DNA of 64,000 nucleotides, taken from Ignavibacteriales bacterium. Its GTDB lineage: Bacteria > Bacteroidota > Ignavibacteria > Ignavibacteriales > Melioribacteraceae. A program made the translations under genes and the position numbers. The notes under the pieces were generated by a model. The model was given only the letters and a program-made list of their open reading frames with translations. It made no database searches and was not told the origin of the DNA. Positions within the stretch are counted from its first letter, which is position 1; each line of letters begins with the position of its first letter. Positions 19,925 to 29,337 of the stretch are shown piece after piece. The DNA lies in NCBI GenBank assembly GCA_020635285.1, contig JACKAB010000013.1, forward strand, positions 1-64,000, given 5' to 3'.

Positions 19925-20847
19925 GCCAAGACAAAAACCACCTTTTTCACGAAATAAGCAATCTTTCCACAGAACAGCGCAATCCAAACTCGACAAATAT
20001 TGATTTTCTTTCCGCTGCAGAAATATTAAAAATAATTAACGATGAAGATAAAACAGTTCCCTTTGCCGTAGAAAAAGAACTTCCTTACATTGAAAGAGCG
20101 GTAAACAAAATTGTAGAAGCGCTAAAAATTGGCGGTAGGCTATTATACTTTGGCGCCGGAACAAGCGGAAGGCTTGGAGTTGTTGATGCTTCAGAATGTC
20201 CTCCAACATTTGGTACAAAACCTGAAATGGTTCAAGGTTTTATTGCAGGCGGAGAAGCAGCAATGTTTGTTGCACAAGAAGGGGCAGAAGATCATGAAGA
20301 AAACGGTGCGAAGGATGTTATAAGAGCCAAAGTAACAGAAAAAGATATTGTCTGTGGAATTGCCGCAAGCAGAAGAACTCCCTATGTAATTGGAGCAGTT
20401 AAGAAAGCAAAAGAATTAGGAGCAACAACTCTTTATATAACATGTACACCGCGCGATTCGTTTAACATCAAGGAAGTAGATATTCCCATTTGTCCATATG
20501 TTGGACCCGAAGTTGTAATGGGCTCAACTAGAATGAAAAGCGGAACAGCCCAAAAACTGGTTTTAAATATGCTCACAACCGCATCAATGGTTAGAATGGG
20601 TAAAACATATGAAAATATGATGATTGACTTACAAATGACTAATAAAAAGTTAGTTGAAAGAGCTAAAAGAATAGTAATGATGATTACGGGTGTAGAATAC
20701 GAAGAAGCAACAAAACAATTAGAAATAGCAAATTATCACGTAAAAACAGCCTTAGTTATGATCCTTGCAGAAGTTAACTTGGAAGAAGCAAAATCTAGAT
20801 TGGTAAAAGCAGATGGATTTGTAAGACGCGCATTAAAAGCTGACTGA
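19921..20847 (+). CDS. murQ: N-acetylmuramic acid 6-phosphate etherase MurQ
   Basis: This intact 308-residue SIS-fold enzyme cleaves the lactyl ether of MurNAc-6-phosphate during peptidoglycan recycling. TEQRNPNSTNIDFLSAAEIL is the family N terminus. YFGAGTSGRLGVVDASECPP (about 78-97) is the sugar-phosphate-binding SIS signature, and GPEVVMGSTRMKSGTAQK is the second signature. It overlaps rsmG. In many genomes parA and parB follow rsmG, so murQ occupies that slot here. Confidence 0.96.
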   Translation: MSQDKNHLFHEISNLSTEQRNPNSTNIDFLSAAEILKIINDEDKTVPFAVEKELPYIERAVNKIVEALKIGGRLLYFGAGTSGRLGVVDASECPPTFGTKPEMVQGFIAGGEAAMFVAQEGAEDHEENGAKDVIRAKVTEKDIVCGIAASRRTPYVIGAVKKAKELGATTLYITCTPRDSFNIKEVDIPICPYVGPEVVMGSTRMKSGTAQKLVLNMLTTASMVRMGKTYENMMIDLQMTNKKLVERAKRIVMMITGVEYEEATKQLEIANYHVKTALVMILAEVNLEEAKSRLVKADGFVRRALKAD

Positions 20848-21097
20848 TTGGTTATTATATGTATTATTTTCTAACCTTCTAAAATGTTTATCGCCATAAG
20901 TTGATCAATATAACTGTCTATAATTTAGAGAAAGAATAATATTTTTCTGAAAATTGGAAGTAGAGCACAGATGCCGTGACGAAGAAACCTCAACAATAAA
21001 ATTTCTTTCTTTTGAATTTACTTGTAAAAAAACTAATTTTATCTCATCTAAAAATAAAAATCTACCTTACTGCAAATTCAAAACAAGGCGGTCCATT

Positions 21098-24000
21098 ATG
21101 AAGTTAAAATTTCACTTAACCCTTTTAATAATTTTTCTTTTAACAAGCATTTCTTTTTCACAAAATAAAGACAAAGCAGAAAAAAAAGAAGCGGCTATTT
21201 CATCAAACTTTGATAGTTTAAAATGGAGGAATCTTGGCCCGGCGTTTACTTCAGGTAGGATATCTGACTTTGCCGTAAATCCAAAAAACCAAAGTGAATA
21301 TTATGTTGCGGTAGCAAGCGGTAATATCTGGAAAACAAAAAACTCAGGAACAACCTTTGAACCTGTTTTCGATACGTGCGGATCATATTCAATAGGCTGT
21401 TTGGCAATTGATCCAGACAATCCAAATGTTGTTTGGGCAGGAACCGGAGAAAATAATCATCAAAGAGCTCTTGGTTATGGAGATGGCGTTTATAAAACTA
21501 TTGATGGTGGAAAAAGTTGGAAAAATATGGGTCTGAAAGAATCCCGTCAAATAGGAAAAATTGTAATTGATCCAAGAAATACAAATATAGTTTTTGTGGC
21601 GGCAGAAGGATCTGTTTGGGGACCAGGAGGAGAGCGCGGACTTTACAAGACTATTGACGGTGGAATAACATGGAAAAAAGTATTAGATATTAGCAAACAC
21701 ACCGGAGTAAATAATGTTATCTATGATTTAAGAAACCCCGATATTATGTATGCTACGTCGGAACAAAGAAGAAGGCACACATTTACCAAGATTGGAGGTG
21801 GACCAGAATCTGCAGTTTATAAATCAGTTGATGGTGGCGAAACATGGGAGAAAATAATGGAAGGTTTGCCCAAAGTTGATTTAGGCGGTATGGGTATTGA
21901 TATTTCTCCGGCTAATCCAGAATACATTTATCTAAGCGTGGAGGCAGCAGAAGAAAAAAGTGGATTTTTCAGATCAACAAACAGAGGCGCCACTTGGGAA
22001 AAGATGAGTGATCAATACGCTTCGGGGCAATACTTTAATGAAATTTATTGTGATCCAAAAGATCCAAACAAAGTTTACATAATGGATACATATTCCAAAG
22101 TCACAGTTGATGGAGGCAAAACATGGACAAACGTTAGCGTTTCTAATCGTCATGTTGATGACCATGCCATGTGGATCAATCCAAACAATCCTTCTCACTT
22201 TTTAATAGGTGGAGATGGCGGCATTTATGAAAGTTTTGATGACGGAAATACTTTTGATTATAAAGAAAATTTACCAATAACCCAGTATTACAGAGTTAGT
22301 GTAGATAATAGCTTGCCGTTTTATTTTGTATATGGTGGAACACAAGACAACAATAGTATGGGTGGACCATCAAGAACAATAAGCAGCGACGGAATTATAA
22401 ATGATGATTGGTTTATTACCAATGGCGGCGATGGCTTTTGGACTGCTGTTGATCCAGAAGATCCAAACACAGTTTACGCAGAAGCTCAATACGGAAATAT
22501 GGTGAGGTATAATAGAACAACAGAAGAAGCGGTTGATATTAGACCGGAACCCGGGAAAAATGAAGTGACTTATAAATGGAATTGGGATACACCTTTGTTT
22601 ATAAGCCCACACAAGTCAAGTAGAATTTATTGTGCTGCGAATAAAGTATTTAAAAGCGATGATAGAGGTAATAGCTGGGAAACAATTAGTGATGATTTAA
22701 CAACAAAGACAGACAGAAACACATGGCCGGTAATGGATAAATTTTGGAGCGTTGATGCTGTTGCTAAAGACAGATCAACATCACTTTGGGGAACAATAGT
22801 TTCGCTAAGCGAATCTTCGGTAAGAGAAAACTTATTATATGCCGGAACCGATGATGGATTAATTCAAGTTTCAGAAGATTCAAAGACATGGCGAGAATCT
22901 GGAAAAGCCCCTGGGGTGCCCGAGTTTACTTATGTAAGCGATATTCTCCCATCTAAATTTGATGAGAGCATTGTTTATGCCTCTTTCAATAATCTTAAAC
23001 GAGATGATTTTAAACCATATCTTTTTAAGAGCAACGATAAAGGGAAATCTTGGAAATCTATAAGCAATAATTTGCCTGAAAATGGAACGGTTCATACAAT
23101 TGAGCAAGATTTTATAAATCCCAATTTATTATTTGTTGGTACTGAGTTTGGTTTCTTCTTTTCCGTTGATGGAGGCAATAGTTGGACTCAGCTAAAAGGA
23201 GGATTACCAACAATTGCAGTTAGAGATATTGCAATTCAAAAAAGAGAAAATGATATAGCAATTGCAACATTTGGAAGAGGTTTTTATATACTTGATGATT
23301 ACTCTGTATTAAGACTTGCTGATGATAAACTTTTTGAAAAAACATCAGCATTCCTTCCAGTTAAAGATGCGAAGTGGTATATTGAAAGCGTAGGTAGATA
23401 TGGTCAAGGATCAACATATTTTAAAGCTCCTAATCCAGAGTTTGGGGCAGCATTCACTTACTATATAAAAGAGGTTCCAGAAACCCTCAAGGGAATCAGA
23501 ACTAAAAAAGAAAAAGAACTCTTTAAAGATGGGAAAAAAATTCCGCAACCATCTAACGAAGAATTGAGAGAAGAGAAAAAAGAGATTGCTCCATATTTGA
23601 TTTTTTCAATTATGGACGAGACAAATAAAGTAATACGAAAATTAACTACTCCAGCTAAAAAAGGAATTAACAGGGAAGTCTGGGATTTAAGATATCAGGA
23701 TCTAAGCCCCTTTAATGAAAAAGATAAATTTAATCCTTCCGCAAAACCGAAAAGCAGCACGCTTGTTATGCCTGGAAAATATAAAGTTTCGCTTTCAATG
23801 GTTAGTAGAGAGGGTGAGAAATCACTTGCGGAGAACATTGAATTCAATGTTGTTCCGTTGAATCAAAACTTTACAACTTCTGAGGCACGTGAAGAACTAG
23901 TTGTTTTTCAACAAAAAGCAAATGACTTAGCAAAAACAATTAATGGAACGGAAAGTTATTTAAAAGAATTAATTTCAAAAATTGATAAAATAAAACAAGC

Positions 24001-24367
24001 GATTTTGGTTGGTCCGGAAACAGCTATCCAGCTATTAAATGAAGCTGAAGAAATAGAAAAAGAGCTGGATAATATTTACTTAAATTTCAATAGAGAAAGT
24101 AACTTCCCTAGCACTGAAGAAAATCCTCCATCTCAGGTTACAATTAATGAAAGATTATCGGTTCTAAATTATACACACTATAGATCAACAGAACCAATCA
24201 CCGCAAAGGAACAAACAACATATAATGTTTTGAAAGAGGAGTTCCCAACAATTTATGAACAAATAAAAACATTAGGTGAAATGAAAATTAAAAATCTGGA
24301 ATCAAAACTGGAAGACGCTGGGGCACCATGGACTTCCGGCAGGCTGCCAGAACTAATTATTAAATAG
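21098..24367 (+). CDS. Secreted BNR/sortilin-type beta-propeller protein
   Basis: This is a 1089-residue exported protein. The frame is open from 20954, but Met at 21098 is the better start: it follows AAGGCGG and begins a clear signal peptide (MKLKFHLTLLIIFLLTSISF). Residues about 20-760 contain many Asp-box (BNR) repeats of the form SxDGGxTW, for example KTIDGGKSWKNMGL, KSVDGGETWEKI, SVDGGNSWTQ and KSNDKGKSWKSIS. This predicts one or two VPS10/sortilin-like propellers. The last 300 residues include IEEL-like helices and a beta domain. The family is often labelled glycosyl hydrolase, but no catalytic residues are evident. Role unknown, probably cell-surface or secreted. Confidence 0.88.
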   Translation: MKLKFHLTLLIIFLLTSISFSQNKDKAEKKEAAISSNFDSLKWRNLGPAFTSGRISDFAVNPKNQSEYYVAVASGNIWKTKNSGTTFEPVFDTCGSYSIGCLAIDPDNPNVVWAGTGENNHQRALGYGDGVYKTIDGGKSWKNMGLKESRQIGKIVIDPRNTNIVFVAAEGSVWGPGGERGLYKTIDGGITWKKVLDISKHTGVNNVIYDLRNPDIMYATSEQRRRHTFTKIGGGPESAVYKSVDGGETWEKIMEGLPKVDLGGMGIDISPANPEYIYLSVEAAEEKSGFFRSTNRGATWEKMSDQYASGQYFNEIYCDPKDPNKVYIMDTYSKVTVDGGKTWTNVSVSNRHVDDHAMWINPNNPSHFLIGGDGGIYESFDDGNTFDYKENLPITQYYRVSVDNSLPFYFVYGGTQDNNSMGGPSRTISSDGIINDDWFITNGGDGFWTAVDPEDPNTVYAEAQYGNMVRYNRTTEEAVDIRPEPGKNEVTYKWNWDTPLFISPHKSSRIYCAANKVFKSDDRGNSWETISDDLTTKTDRNTWPVMDKFWSVDAVAKDRSTSLWGTIVSLSESSVRENLLYAGTDDGLIQVSEDSKTWRESGKAPGVPEFTYVSDILPSKFDESIVYASFNNLKRDDFKPYLFKSNDKGKSWKSISNNLPENGTVHTIEQDFINPNLLFVGTEFGFFFSVDGGNSWTQLKGGLPTIAVRDIAIQKRENDIAIATFGRGFYILDDYSVLRLADDKLFEKTSAFLPVKDAKWYIESVGRYGQGSTYFKAPNPEFGAAFTYYIKEVPETLKGIRTKKEKELFKDGKKIPQPSNEELREEKKEIAPYLIFSIMDETNKVIRKLTTPAKKGINREVWDLRYQDLSPFNEKDKFNPSAKPKSSTLVMPGKYKVSLSMVSREGEKSLAENIEFNVVPLNQNFTTSEAREELVVFQQKANDLAKTINGTESYLKELISKIDKIKQAILVGPETAIQLLNEAEEIEKELDNIYLNFNRESNFPSTEENPPSQVTINERLSVLNYTHYRSTEPITAKEQTTYNVLKEEFPTIYEQIKTLGEMKIKNLESKLEDAGAPWTSGRLPELIIK

Positions 24368-24393
24368 GGAAAGAAGAAAAGATTTTTAAAGTC

Positions 24394-24443
24394 AGCAAAT
24401 ACCGAAGAGATTACTATAAAACCCGAGCTCTTCGGTATTTGCT
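24394..24443. terminator. Strong bidirectional hairpin terminator
   Basis: A perfect 16-bp stem (AGCAAATACCGAAGAG with its complement at 24428-24443) lies between the BNR gene (+) and the RHH gene (-), which converge here. A T-rich tail follows on the plus strand. Confidence 0.85.
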
Positions 24444-24448
24444 ATTTA

Positions 24449-24625
24449 TTACTTTGTTGACCCATCACTTGTGGGCTTAAGCTTACCTTTTCTTTTTATT
24501 ACTGCTTCTCGTAAAACATATTCCACTTGACCATTCAAGCTTCTCAACTCGTCTTGTGCCCAAATATTTAAGTCCTTCCATAATTTCGGATCAATACGCA
24601 AAATCACTGCTTTTTTTTGTGCCAT
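24449..24625 (-). CDS. Arc-like ribbon-helix-helix protein, 58 aa
   Basis: This short gene codes for 58 residues starting MAQKKAVILRIDPKLWKDLN. It continues with WAQDELRSLNGQVEYVLREA and a basic tail. The pattern of a beta strand (VILRID), a helix, and a second helix with NGQVEYVLREAV matches Arc/MetJ-type ribbon-helix-helix DNA-binding proteins. It starts two bases after the stop of the SPFH gene and shares its operon. It could autoregulate that operon or act elsewhere; no toxin partner is visible. Confidence 0.8.
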   Translation of the reverse strand: MAQKKAVILRIDPKLWKDLNIWAQDELRSLNGQVEYVLREAVIKRKGKLKPTSDGSTK

Positions 24626-24627
24626 AA

Positions 24628-25512
24628 TTAATATAGCGATCCGGTATTTATAATTGGTTGAGTTGATCTATCTGAACATAGAACAACCATTAAATTACTA
24701 ACCATACTCGCTTTCCTCTCTTCATCTAAATCAATAACACCTTGAGACTTTAATCTTTCCAATGCCATCTCAACCATACCAACTGCACCCTCAACAATTT
24801 TTTGTCGAGCAGCAATAATGGCTTCCGCTTGTTGTCTTTGTAGCATTGCGTGAGCAATTTCAGGGGAGTAAGCTAAGTGGTTTATTCTTGCTTCTAAAAC
24901 AATTACTCCGGCAGCGTTAACCCGCTCATGAATTTCTTTTTGAAGATGCTCGGAAACCTCATCTATAGAGGATCGTAAACTAGTTTCCTCGCCTTCTGTA
25001 TCATCATAATTGTAGGAAGTTGCAAGGTGTCTAATCGCAGACTCGGCCTGAACATGAACATAATTAAGATAGTCGTCTACTTCAAAAACAGCTTCTGCCG
25101 TATCTTCAACTTTCCAAACTACTACTGCCGAGATTTCAATTGGGTTTCCCTTTTTGTCATTCACCTTTAATTTCTCGCTATCGAAATTTCTTACACGAAG
25201 AGAAATTTTCTTCTTTGTGTAAAGTGGATTTGCCCACCGAAACCCGGTTGATTTTTCAGTACCAACATATTTACCAAAAAGGATTAGCACCACAGCCTCA
25301 TTTGGTTCAACCGTAAAAAAACCGGTAAAAATCAAAATAGAGCTAATTAACAAAATAACACCAAGAGTGAAAACTATTGCTCCACTTCCCTCTCTTTGTT
25401 TTAATAGGACAATACCATAAATAAAAATTGCCACAGCAATTATCAATAAAAGTATGTTTGAAAATAAAACCATCCAGCCACTTATTTGTGGTTTTGTAAT
25501 TTCTTTACGCAT
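24628..25512 (-). CDS. SPFH/band-7 domain membrane protein (stomatin/prohibitin-like)
   Basis: This intact 294-residue protein has two N-terminal membrane helices (about 14-34 and 44-66) and then an SPFH domain, from FTVEPNEAVVLILFGKYVGT through VVVWKVEDTAEAVFEVDDY. A coiled C-terminal region contains AHAMLQRQQAEAIIAARQKIV, typical of this family. Such proteins scaffold membrane microdomains. It is followed immediately by a ribbon-helix-helix gene, an arrangement I believe recurs in related bacteria. Confidence 0.9.
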   Translation of the reverse strand: MRKEITKPQISGWMVLFSNILLLIIAVAIFIYGIVLLKQREGSGAIVFTLGVILLISSILIFTGFFTVEPNEAVVLILFGKYVGTEKSTGFRWANPLYTKKKISLRVRNFDSEKLKVNDKKGNPIEISAVVVWKVEDTAEAVFEVDDYLNYVHVQAESAIRHLATSYNYDDTEGEETSLRSSIDEVSEHLQKEIHERVNAAGVIVLEARINHLAYSPEIAHAMLQRQQAEAIIAARQKIVEGAVGMVEMALERLKSQGVIDLDEERKASMVSNLMVVLCSDRSTQPIINTGSLY

Positions 25513-25619
25513 TTTCTCCTCGTCTAATAGTGATATTAAAATGATATCATAATGCTATATAATAAAAAAGAAAATATTTGTCAATAAAAATTGTTTGTTG
25601 ATTTTTTGTTGAGAAAAAA

Positions 25620-25778
25620 CTAAATCTTTTTTGGTTTACAGAGGTTGACCTTTGAGGAACTTACGCGCAGACATTTTAAACAAATGAATTTGGGATTCTT
25701 GACTAATTTAAGAATTTCATTTTCGTATTTTTTCATTTCGCCTTTGCTTAATTCGCAAAAGGTTTTTTCAATTTTCAT
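25620..25778 (-). CDS. Small cysteine-containing protein, 52 aa
   Basis: A 52-residue frame starts at ATG 25778, 9 bases after GGAG, and reads MKIEKTFCELSKGEMKKYEN. It ends with a cysteine block, FICLKCLRVSSSKVNLCKP (Cys-x2-Cys and a third Cys 11 residues later), which could hold a metal. It lies between the SPFH and YfcC-type genes on the same strand. I do not recognise a named family, but ribosome site, length and motif make it likely to be real. Confidence 0.6.
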   Translation of the reverse strand: MKIEKTFCELSKGEMKKYENEILKLVKNPKFICLKCLRVSSSKVNLCKPKKI

Positions 25779-25817
25779 ATTCTTTTAATTCTCCGATTTA
25801 ATATAAAGCATAAAACC

Positions 25818-27260
25818 TTAAAAATTAATTTCAACGGCTATGAATAAAAATATAAAAGACAAAACCATACTCATAATAAAAAGTGGAAAAACAAACTTTA
25901 ACCATTTTACAAAAGGAACCTTTGCAAGGCTTAATACAGCCATAAGAATTCCAGAGGTTGGTATAATCATATTTGAAAAACCATCACCGCAGGTAAATGC
26001 AAAAACAGCTGTTTGTCTAGTTATGCCAATTAGGTCTGCAATTGGAGCCATAAGCGGCATAGTTACGGCAGCTTGACCAGAACCAGAGGGAATAAAAAAA
26101 TTAAGCGTTGACTGAAAAATTAACATTCCGCCAGCAGCAAGATGTTTTGGGAAAATCTGCAAATTAGTAGCTGCAGAATTTATAATTGTATCTAAAATTT
26201 GTCCATCCTGCAAAACAACCTGAACACCTCTTGCAAATCCAACTACCAAAGCCGCAACAACCATTTCTTCCATACCTTTAATAAAAGCTGTTGTTGCATC
26301 ATTCAATTTCATTCTTGAAATAAATACACAGAGAATTCCCAATAGAAAAAAAGCTCCTGACATTTCATTAATCCACCAATCATAATTCTGTACAGAATAA
26401 ATAATAAAGGCAAAAAGAACAACGCCAACTAAAAGGATTATAAAATGTTCTTTTTTGAATTCTATTTTATCAAATGTAATATCATCAAGATTAAATTCAT
26501 CATCAGCCATTACTGATTTTGCAGGATTATTTTTAATTTTTGATCCATACCAAAGCACATAAAATATTGAGATGGCCATTGAAATAGCAAAGAAAACTAA
26601 TCTAAAAACAATGCCGCTGTTCAAAGGAATTTGCGCCAAGTTTTGTGCAATTTGAACTGTGTAGGGATTTGTTGTTGCAGCGGCAAAACCAACTTCAGCA
26701 GCAACCCAAACAATAGCAACCCCAACAATTCTATCGTAACCCAGCTGTTTGGAAACGATTAGAAACAAAGGTATAAGTGGAAGCAGTTCTTCACCCATTC
26801 CTAAAGTTGAAGCCCCAATGCCAATAAAAACCATCATTAAAATGATTAATAGATTTGGAGAATTGCCAAAAGTATCCAGCATTTTTTGAAGAAAAGCAAT
26901 TATTGTTCCGGTCTTTTGTAAAATTCCAAATACTCCACCTATCATAAAAATAAAAAATATAATATCGGCTGCTTCCTCCATTCCCTTAGGAATTGCACTT
27001 AAAAACCCTATCAAGCTAACAGGTGTGGCTTTTCCTTCAATTTCATCACCCATTATTGTGCCTTTAAGTGAATAAGATTTTGGCAATTCTTTATAGGAGC
27101 CAGGTATTACCAAGGTTCTATTAATAGAACCGATCTTTTTAGTTTCACGTTCAAATACGCCAGAAGGAATAATGTATGATAAAGCTGAGCAAATAAACAC
27201 AACTGCAGTAAGTAAAATAAATACGTGCGGTAGCTTTATGCTTTTTATAGTTTTTAACAT
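25818..27260 (-). CDS. YfcC-family membrane transporter
   Basis: This intact 480-residue inner-membrane protein has about 12 helices. The opening LKTIKSIKLPHVFILLTAVV with YIIPSGVFERE, the block GVFGILQKTGTIIAFLQKML, and FFIPSGSGQAAVTMPLMAPI near the end are typical of the YfcC/arginine-ornithine-permease-like group in the ion-transporter superfamily. VVALVVGFARGVQVVLQDGQ is also characteristic. The substrate, probably an amino acid or peptide, is not determinable. No operon partner is obvious. Confidence 0.9.
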   Translation of the reverse strand: MLKTIKSIKLPHVFILLTAVVFICSALSYIIPSGVFERETKKIGSINRTLVIPGSYKELPKSYSLKGTIMGDEIEGKATPVSLIGFLSAIPKGMEEAADIIFFIFMIGGVFGILQKTGTIIAFLQKMLDTFGNSPNLLIILMMVFIGIGASTLGMGEELLPLIPLFLIVSKQLGYDRIVGVAIVWVAAEVGFAAATTNPYTVQIAQNLAQIPLNSGIVFRLVFFAISMAISIFYVLWYGSKIKNNPAKSVMADDEFNLDDITFDKIEFKKEHFIILLVGVVLFAFIIYSVQNYDWWINEMSGAFFLLGILCVFISRMKLNDATTAFIKGMEEMVVAALVVGFARGVQVVLQDGQILDTIINSAATNLQIFPKHLAAGGMLIFQSTLNFFIPSGSGQAAVTMPLMAPIADLIGITRQTAVFAFTCGDGFSNMIIPTSGILMAVLSLAKVPFVKWLKFVFPLFIMSMVLSFIFLFIAVEINF

Positions 27261-27347
27261 TAATTACCCTTTCGGTTTTTGTTCGGTTTTATAAATGGTT
27301 ATAAAGATTTTGAATAGCAAACAGAGAAATGATTTTTATCAAAATTA

Positions 27348-27887
27348 TTATTCATCAATAATATATATTTTATTATCATCCACATTATAGAACATTGGTG
27401 CAACCGTGATTTTAGGATATTTTAATCTGAGCCGATTTGCTTCGCTAGTTGTAAACTCAATCTCATTTCCTATTTCAAACATTGGAGCAAAATTCATAAA
27501 ATGTTCTTCAGCTCTTTCTTTTGTCCAGCCGGCTTTATTTACCAAACCATCAATAAATAATTGTCGGCGAGAAATTAAGTTTACCATTCCACAATTATTA
27601 TGTCCAAGCAAAGCAATGTGTCTAACATTCCCGACAGAAATTGCATAAGAAACTTTGAACTCACTATATCTTAAGTTTGCACCGCCGGAACGGATAATAT
27701 ATGCAAAGTTTTCAGGAATATGTAAATGTTTTCGGTTATCCATACACATTCCAATTAATAATTGTGCTTCAGTGTATGAGTCTAAATCTTTATCAAGATT
27801 ATGATATTCAAGTAAATTTCCAATTGGAGTATTTCTGTATTTGGGAAAGATGTCTTCTGGGTTTTCGATTTTAATTAATTTGTTCAT
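27348..27887 (-). CDS. Beta-class carbonic anhydrase-like protein
   Basis: This intact 179-residue protein has the beta-carbonic-anhydrase zinc site: Cys48 and the Asp50/Arg52 dyad in GMCMDNRKHL, then His96 and Cys99 in LLGHNNCGM. The IRSGGANLR segment is the other family mark. It would interconvert CO2 and bicarbonate in the cytoplasm. At this length it resembles short, atypical members. Activity is expected from the intact zinc ligands but is not proven. Confidence 0.85.
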   Translation of the reverse strand: MNKLIKIENPEDIFPKYRNTPIGNLLEYHNLDKDLDSYTEAQLLIGMCMDNRKHLHIPENFAYIIRSGGANLRYSEFKVSYAISVGNVRHIALLGHNNCGMVNLISRRQLFIDGLVNKAGWTKERAEEHFMNFAPMFEIGNEIEFTTSEANRLRLKYPKITVAPMFYNVDDNKIYIIDE

Positions 27888-27963
27888 TCATATTTCTTTC
27901 TTTTATACTAAAGTTGAATGAAGGATAGGCCTTCATATTTAATTGGTTGCGTAAAATTTTTAT

Positions 27964-28710
27964 TTATTCCTTGTTCCTCACATAAATTAATTTAAATCTT
28001 CCCTTGGTATTTTCACGCTGCTCAATCTCAAAACTTTTAATAGATTTAATTAAAGGAGTCAATTTTTGATAACCATAATTTCTTGAATCAAAATTTGGCT
28101 GCTTTTTCTGAAGAAGGTTTCCAACATCTCCAAGAAAAGCCCAACCGTCATCATCTGCTAAATCTGAAATTGTTGAAGAAATCAACTTAATTACTTTTGG
28201 AGTTATTTTATCAACGTTATCTTTTTGTCCGGACTTGTTCTTAGGAGATTCTGATTCACCTTCTTCTAATTGATTTTTAAGAATTTCAATATAAATAAAT
28301 CTATCGCAAGCGACAATAAATGGTTCTGGGGTTTTCTTTTCACCAATACCAATTACCTGCATACCAGCCTCTCGCAACCTTGTTGCCAAGCGCGTAAAAT
28401 CGCTATCGCTGCTTACTAAACAAAAACCATCAACTTTTTGCGAATAAAGAATATCCATGGCATCAATAATCATTGCAGAGTCTGTTGCGTTTTTCCCAAT
28501 TGTATATCCATACTGTTGAATAGGTGTTATTGCATTAGCCAGCAATATATTTTTCCATTTTGTAAGCTTTGGATTTGTCCAATCGCCATAAATTCTTTTA
28601 ATAGTGGGATTGCCATACTTAGCAATTTCTTCCATCATTTCTTTTACATAAGCTGACGGGATATTATCTCCATCAATTAATACAGCAAGTTTTAAATCCA
28701 TAAACATCAC
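27964..28710 (-). CDS. NYN-domain protein (LabA/DUF88) with C-terminal OST-HTH/LOTUS domain
   Basis: This intact protein of about 246 residues has a PIN-like NYN nuclease domain with the acidic residues in AVLIDGDNIP, DSAMIIDAMDIL and LVSSDSDFTRLA. IGIGEKKTPEPFIVACDRFI completes the domain. The last 75 residues (DDDGWAFLGDVGNLLQKKQP and NYGYQKLTPLIKSI) match the OST-HTH/LOTUS RNA-binding fold. The product is a likely single-stranded or structured RNA nuclease; its target is unknown. Met 3 is also a possible start. Confidence 0.9.
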   Translation of the reverse strand: MMFMDLKLAVLIDGDNIPSAYVKEMMEEIAKYGNPTIKRIYGDWTNPKLTKWKNILLANAITPIQQYGYTIGKNATDSAMIIDAMDILYSQKVDGFCLVSSDSDFTRLATRLREAGMQVIGIGEKKTPEPFIVACDRFIYIEILKNQLEEGESESPKNKSGQKDNVDKITPKVIKLISSTISDLADDDGWAFLGDVGNLLQKKQPNFDSRNYGYQKLTPLIKSIKSFEIEQRENTKGRFKLIYVRNKE

Positions 28711-28839
28711 CTAATATTTTTTATGCAATTTAATAAGAAAACAAGTTAGATTCATTTTATAATGCAGTCCACAAATATTCAATTCAAGTCACGAGATTTG
28801 CATGAAATTAAATTTAAGGAGATAAATATCTTTAAAATA

Positions 28840-29337
28840 TTAAATATTTTTTCCATAAATAAATTGTCCGAAAAGGTTGTTTTTAATTTTTGCAACCTTT
28901 GGTAAGTAACCCCATTTTTCAAATCCAAATTTTTCTAAAATTCTAATACTGTTCGAATTTACATCTAACAATATTGCATATAAGTTTTGGATGTAATTTT
29001 CTTTTGCTTGCTCAATAGCTTTTTGTATCAAAATGGTTGCAATACCTTTTTGTCTATGGCCGAAATCGATATAATAGCTAATTTCTGCAGTAATTTCTAA
29101 AGCTTTTCTTCCCGCTCTATGCGGGCTAATACTGCACCAGCCAATAATATGTGAGTCAATTTCGGCGACAAGAATTGGATATCTTTTTTGTTCATGAAGT
29201 TCAAGCCAATCTTTTCTTTGTTCAACCGTAACAATTTCAGTATCAGCAGTTTTTGCACCCTCAAGAATTGCTTGGTTGTAAATCTCAATAATTCTTTTCC
29301 AATCATTTGGATTAGCAATTCTAATTTCCAAGTTCAC
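28840..29337 (-). CDS. GNAT N-acetyltransferase (phosphinothricin-acetyltransferase-like)
   Basis: This 165-residue cytoplasmic enzyme has the layout of PAT/YncA-type acetyltransferases: IRIANPNDWKRIIEIYNQAI at the N terminus, IGWCSISPHR and the acetyl-CoA loop region HRQKGIATILIQKAIEQAK (about 104-122). The start is GTG at 29337, whose G overlaps the TAG stop of the thioesterase gene, so the two are coupled. The substrate amine is not known. Confidence 0.9.
   Translation of the reverse strand: MNLEIRIANPNDWKRIIEIYNQAILEGAKTADTEIVTVEQRKDWLELHEQKRYPILVAEIDSHIIGWCSISPHRAGRKALEITAEISYYIDFGHRQKGIATILIQKAIEQAKENYIQNLYAILLDVNSNSIRILEKFGFEKWGYLPKVAKIKNNLFGQFIYGKNI

Noticed and set aside
24394..24443. 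Attachment site or inverted-repeat end of a mobile element
   Set aside because: The perfect hairpin is single, has no matching copy in the window and sits between converging genes, as a terminator would.
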